NCBI RefSeq assembly: GCF_900142165.1
Contig: NZ_FQZY01000009.1
Location: 1-64,000, forward strand
Direction of reading: 5' to 3'
Source: Hespellia stercorisuis DSM 15480
Lineage (GTDB): Bacteria > Bacillota > Clostridia > Lachnospirales > Lachnospiraceae
Length of the DNA: 64,000 nt
In this document: positions 61,040-64,000 of the stretch, piece by piece
Layout of the letters: each line of letters starts with the position of its first letter
How positions within the stretch are numbered: the first letter of the stretch is position 1
The notes under the pieces: model-generated
The model's database searches: none
What the model saw: the letters and a program-made list of their open reading frames with translations, nothing else
What the model was told of the DNA's origin: nothing
Translations under genes and position numbers: made by a program

Positions 61040-61250
61040 AGGCGGCTGATAGCATGACACACCAGGCGGTGTGGAGAGCTATTTAATATACAATACACGT
61101 AAAGTGTTCACTGTATATTGCTTAAAATACCCGGCAGGTCATTTGCGGTGCAACCGTTGTCGGGAAAGGGTATTCTCGAACCAGAGAGTGCCTGGGAGTT
61201 GTAAAATGCCAGACTCCCCAGTTTGGGACAATATTAATCAATAATTCAAA
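61040..61250 (+). other. Hairpin chain upstream of rpsM
   Basis: After copy D come AATATACA/TGTATATT (61085-61092 with 61112-61119), AATACCC/GGGTATT and CTGGGAGT/ACTCCCCAG stems, filling the gap up to the rpsM ribosome-binding site. This looks like a structured operon leader or processing region; no regulator is known from the sequence. Confidence 0.5.
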
Positions 61251-61266
61251 ATGGAGGAAAGAACAC

Positions 61267-61635
61267 ATGGCTCGTATTTCAGGTGTAGACTTACCAAGAG
61301 ACAAACGTGTAGAAATCGGTTTGACTTATATCTACGGAATTGGTAGAACAAGTGCAACCCGTATCTTAGCAGCAGCAGGAGTAGATCCTAACACACGCTG
61401 CAGAGATCTGACAAGTGATGACGTAAAGAAAATCAGTGAAGTGATCGATGAGACTCAGACAGTAGAAGGTGATCTTCGTAGAGAAATCCAGCTGAACATC
61501 AAGAGATTGAAAGAAATCGGATGTTACAGAGGAATTCGTCATAGAAGAGGACTTCCTTGCCGTGGTCAGAAGACAAAGACTAATGCAAGAACATGTAAAG
61601 GTCCTAAGAGAACAGTGGCGAATAAGAAGAAGTAG
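61267..61635 (+). CDS. rpsM: 30S ribosomal protein S13
   Basis: The 122-residue head protein at the subunit bridge begins [26 protein letters not shown] and ends with the [22 protein letters not shown] tail contacting P-site tRNA. It has a GGAGG site. Unlike the tight spc genes it is flanked by long structured gaps. Confidence 0.97.
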   Translation: MARISGVDLPRDKRVEIGLTYIYGIGRTSATRILAAAGVDPNTRCRDLTSDDVKKISEVIDETQTVEGDLRREIQLNIKRLKEIGCYRGIRHRRGLPCRGQKTKTNARTCKGPKRTVANKKK

Positions 61636-61688
61636 AACACTTAATGAATGCAGGCTGTTAAGCACAGCATGAATTTAGTGAGAACTTT

Positions 61689-61735
61689 GTTCGAAAGAAC
61701 TAAGCGAGAGATTATCGAGCTTGGTGATAAGGCGT
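61689..61735 (+). repeat. Ribosomal-cluster hairpin family, copy E (rpsM-rpsK gap)
   Basis: The inner stem CTAAGC pairs with GCTTGG around GAGAGATTATCGA, which keeps the GA...GA words. The GTTC 5' arm is present but its partner has diverged. An AACACTTAATGAATGC...GCATGAATTTAGTGAG module precedes it (61637-61684), as in copy D. Confidence 0.6.
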
Positions 61736-61827
61736 GTCTTTGTGAATTATCGCATGGAGGCGGCGATACCCCCGGGGTAATCGAACTACAACATTAATAT
61801 GAAAAATAAAGAAAGTAGGTTAGTTTA

Positions 61828-62223
61828 ATGGCTAAGAAAGTTACCAAAAAAGTGACAAAGAAACGTGTCAAGAAAAACGTTGAACGCGGACAAGCACACA
61901 TCCAATCATCTTTTAACAATACAATTGTTACATTGACAGATGCTCAGGGAAATGCTCTTTCATGGGCAAGTGCAGGCGGTCTGGGATTTAGAGGTTCAAG
62001 GAAATCTACTCCTTATGCAGCACAGATGGCAGCTGAGACAGCAGCTAAAGCAGCATTAGTACATGGTCTGAAATCAGTAGACGTATTTGTTAAGGGACCA
62101 GGTTCAGGTAGAGAAGCAGCAATCCGTGCACTTCAGGCATGCGGTATTAACGTAACAAGTATCAAGGACGTAACTCCGGTTCCACATAACGGATGCCGCC
62201 CACCAAAACGTAGAAGAGTATAG
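61828..62223 (+). CDS. rpsK: 30S ribosomal protein S11
   Basis: The 131-residue platform protein has [31 protein letters not shown] and the C-terminal [16 protein letters not shown]-like [17 protein letters not shown] end, both diagnostic. The ribosome-binding site AAAGTAGG is weaker than in neighbouring genes. Confidence 0.97.
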   Translation: MAKKVTKKVTKKRVKKNVERGQAHIQSSFNNTIVTLTDAQGNALSWASAGGLGFRGSRKSTPYAAQMAAETAAKAALVHGLKSVDVFVKGPGSGREAAIRALQACGINVTSIKDVTPVPHNGCRPPKRRRV

Positions 62224-62248
62224 TTTTTTTTATACGAACAAGAAGCGA

Positions 62249-62267
62249 TGCGGATGGCGAATGTCCG
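62249..62267 (+). repeat. GGCGAAT-loop hairpin before rpsD
   Basis: GCGGAT-GGCGAAT-GTCCGC folds into a 6-bp stem with one wobble and belongs to the TTGCGAAT-loop hairpin family seen upstream of several genes. It lies just before the AGGAGG of rpsD. Confidence 0.55.
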
Positions 62268-62289
62268 CTTAATAATTAGGAGGTAGAAC

Positions 62290-62883
62290 ATGGCAGTAAA
62301 TAGAGTTCCGGTTCTTAAGAGATGTAGATCATTAGGTATGGATCCAATCTATTTAGGAATTAATAAAAAGTCTAACAGACAGTTAAAAAGATCAAATAGA
62401 AAAATGAGCGAGTATGGTCTTCAGTTACGCGAGAAGCAGAAAGCTAAATTTATCTATGGTGTATTAGAAAAACCTTTCAGAAACTACTACAAAAAAGCGA
62501 AAAAGATGAACGGTATGACCGGTGACAATCTTATGATTCTTCTTGAGTCAAGATTAGACAACGTTATGTTCCGTATGGGACTTGCAAGAACAAGACGCGA
62601 AGCAAGACAGATCGTTGACCACAAGCATGTATTAGTGAATGGAAAACTGGTTAACATCCCATCTTATTTAGTAAAAGCTGGCGATACAATTGAAATCAAA
62701 GAAAAACACAAAGGATCACAGAGATATAAAGATATCTTAGAAGCTACAGGCGGAAGTATGGTACCTGAGTGGTTGGATGTTGATGCAGAAAACTTAAAAG
62801 GTTCTGTAAAGGCTCTTCCTCTCAGAGAAGTAATTGATGTTCCTGTTGATGAGATGTTGATTGTCGAGTTATATTCTAAATAA
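62290..62883 (+). CDS. rpsD: 30S ribosomal protein S4
   Basis: The 197-residue primary assembly protein has the S4 RNA-binding domain [30 protein letters not shown]. The N-terminal Cys pattern typical of zinc-type S4 is reduced to a single Cys ([10 protein letters not shown]), so this is the zinc-free form. A GCGGATGGCGAATGTCCGC hairpin (62249-62267) precedes it by about 20 bp. Confidence 0.97.
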   Translation: MAVNRVPVLKRCRSLGMDPIYLGINKKSNRQLKRSNRKMSEYGLQLREKQKAKFIYGVLEKPFRNYYKKAKKMNGMTGDNLMILLESRLDNVMFRMGLARTRREARQIVDHKHVLVNGKLVNIPSYLVKAGDTIEIKEKHKGSQRYKDILEATGGSMVPEWLDVDAENLKGSVKALPLREVIDVPVDEMLIVELYSK

Positions 62884-62915
62884 TAGGATATAAGCCCATA
62901 AGGAGGGTCTGTGTA

Positions 62916-63875
62916 GTGTTTGATTTTAATAAACCGAATATTGAAATTACTGAAATTTCTGATGATAAAAAATATGGAAGATTCGTAGTAGAACCACTCG
63001 AGAGAGGCTACGGTACTACACTCGGTAATTCATTGAGAAGAATCATGCTCTCCTCGTTGCCGGGAGCTGCGATCAGCTCTGTAAAGATTGACGGAGTTCT
63101 TCATGAATTCAGTTCAATCCCGGGAGTGAAAGAGGATGTTACCGAGATTATTATGAATCTGAAAACATTGGCTATCAAAAACACTTCAGAATCTGATGAA
63201 CCAAAGACTGCATATATTGAATTCGAAGGAGAGGGTGTTGTAACAGGCGCCGATATCCAGGTGGATTCTGATATTGAAATTATGAATCCGGAAACCGTTA
63301 TTGCAACACTTAGCGGTGGTAAAGATAGCAAATTATACATGGAACTCACCATTACAAAGGGTAGAGGATATGTGAGTGCAGAAAAGAACAAGACAGATGA
63401 TCTGCCGATCGCAGTTATTCCTATTGATTCTATCTACACGCCGGTTGAGCGTGTGAATCTCACTGTTGAGAATACACGTGTTGGTCAGATTACTGACTTT
63501 GACAAGCTGACATTAGATGTATACACCAACGGAACACTTCTTCCGGATGAGGCGGTCAGCCTGGCAGCAAAAGTACTTAACGAACATCTGAGATTGTTTA
63601 TCGATTTATCTGAGGTTGCACAGGCAGCTGAGGTTATGATCGAGAAGGAAGATGACGAGAAGGAAAAAGTTCTCGAGATGAGCATTGATGAACTGGAGTT
63701 ATCTGTCCGTTCATACAATTGTCTTAAGAGAGCCGGTATCAATACCGTGGAAGAATTGACGAATAAGACATCCGAAGATATGATGAAGGTTCGTAACCTT
63801 GGTCGTAAATCATTAGAAGAAGTTTTAGCGAAATTAAAAGAGCTCGACCTGAGTTTGAGTCAGGGCGAGGAATAA
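62916..63875 (+). CDS. rpoA: DNA-directed RNA polymerase alpha subunit
   Basis: The 319-residue protein has the N-terminal dimerisation domain with [30 protein letters not shown] and the C-terminal DNA- and activator-binding domain with [21 protein letters not shown] and [14 protein letters not shown] 62916 is the start, with GGAGGG eight bases upstream. Confidence 0.97.
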   Translation: MFDFNKPNIEITEISDDKKYGRFVVEPLERGYGTTLGNSLRRIMLSSLPGAAISSVKIDGVLHEFSSIPGVKEDVTEIIMNLKTLAIKNTSESDEPKTAYIEFEGEGVVTGADIQVDSDIEIMNPETVIATLSGGKDSKLYMELTITKGRGYVSAEKNKTDDLPIAVIPIDSIYTPVERVNLTVENTRVGQITDFDKLTLDVYTNGTLLPDEAVSLAAKVLNEHLRLFIDLSEVAQAAEVMIEKEDDEKEKVLEMSIDELELSVRSYNCLKRAGINTVEELTNKTSEDMMKVRNLGRKSLEEVLAKLKELDLSLSQGEE

Positions 63876-63900
63876 ATCCCTGGATACTGATAATTATCAC

Positions 63901-63966
63901 AGATAAGCCCGAAGTGCTCTGTGAGTCATTCATGCAGTAAGCCCGAAGCGCATGTCTGAGTGATCA
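63901..63966 (+). repeat. Direct repeat between rpoA and rplQ
   Basis: AGATAAGCCCGAAGTGCTCTGTGAGTCAT (63901-63929) and AGTAAGCCCGAAGCGCATGTCTGAGTGAT (63937-63965) are about 75% alike and start 36 bp apart. They fill the short gap before the rplQ ribosome-binding site. Confidence 0.6.
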
Positions 63967-63986
63967 AAGATGGAGGAATTAGAACA

Positions 63987-64000
63987 ATGGCAAAATATAG
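63987..64000 (+). CDS. rplQ: 50S ribosomal protein L17 (start only)
   Basis: Only ATG GCA AAA TAT AG is inside the window, preceded by TGGAGGAATTAGAACA. MAKYR is the common L17 N-terminus and rplQ normally follows rpoA, so the assignment rests on position and five codons. Confidence 0.75.

Overview
The window looks like a chromosomal segment of a strictly anaerobic Firmicute of the Lachnospiraceae type. Three things point there: glycine-reductase genes with in-frame selenocysteine UGA codons, a Bacillus/Clostridium-style order (yaaO-like, nucleotide-kinase-like, holB, ricT, trmN6, rsmI), and an S10-spc-alpha ribosomal-protein cluster carrying the zinc-binding form of S14 and a KOW-domain gene after adk. 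This assignment is inferred from gene content only.

Layout. 1-5760: an AGCS-type Na+/amino-acid symporter, then a glycine-riboswitch aptamer with a terminator, then grdX-grdE-grdB-grdA. grdB and grdA each need UGA read as selenocysteine, so each appears as two pieces in a plain translation. 5760-10400: a gene-free stretch of decayed short repeats, an orphan PTS EIIC gene (minus strand) whose last 17 codons lie beyond an in-frame stop, and a GlnK/GlnL-like two-component system. 10500-19600: flavodiiron protein, UPF0178 protein, a 92-bp perfect palindrome, a zinc-ribbon membrane protein, then the replication/RNA-modification run yaaO-like, kinase-like, holB, ricT, trmN6, rsmI. 19700-29070: a degenerate ABC ATPase, HIT protein, sigma factor, murG, a DUF4367-like membrane protein, a secreted small protein, a strongly folded noncoding locus, TSCPD protein, an Rrf2 regulator with its flavoprotein disulfide reductase, mtnN and a membrane protein. 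29330-46720: aconitase-family hydratase, an ECF sigma/beta-propeller pair, tatD-rsmA, ZIP transporter, C_GCAxxG_C_C protein, DUF2974 protein, xpt, a very large sensor-MscS fusion, a DMT exporter, small proteins, an inverted-repeat-bounded insert and an rRNA-type methyltransferase. 46720-48160: 1.4 kb without genes, full of hairpins and repeats. 48160-64000: rpsJ through rpoA and the first codons of rplQ.

How parts work together. The symporter, riboswitch and grd genes form a glycine uptake, sensing and reduction unit. The acetyl-phosphate-forming protein C (grdC/grdD), thioredoxin genes and the Sec insertion machinery are not in the window and must lie elsewhere. The ribosomal cluster is one long co-directional unit with a promoter and a long leader upstream of rpsJ.

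The most unusual material is noncoding. (1) A hairpin family with covarying stems occurs five times, only in the longer gaps of the ribosomal-protein cluster. (2) A roughly 110-157-nt dispersed element with conserved flanks and a hypervariable central hairpin occurs in two full copies and one half copy. (3) A locus with a 27-position near-perfect closing stem lies between a secreted-protein gene and the TSCPD gene. (4) Several decayed short-period tandem arrays sit directly upstream of genes. None of these was compared with a database; all are calls by eye.
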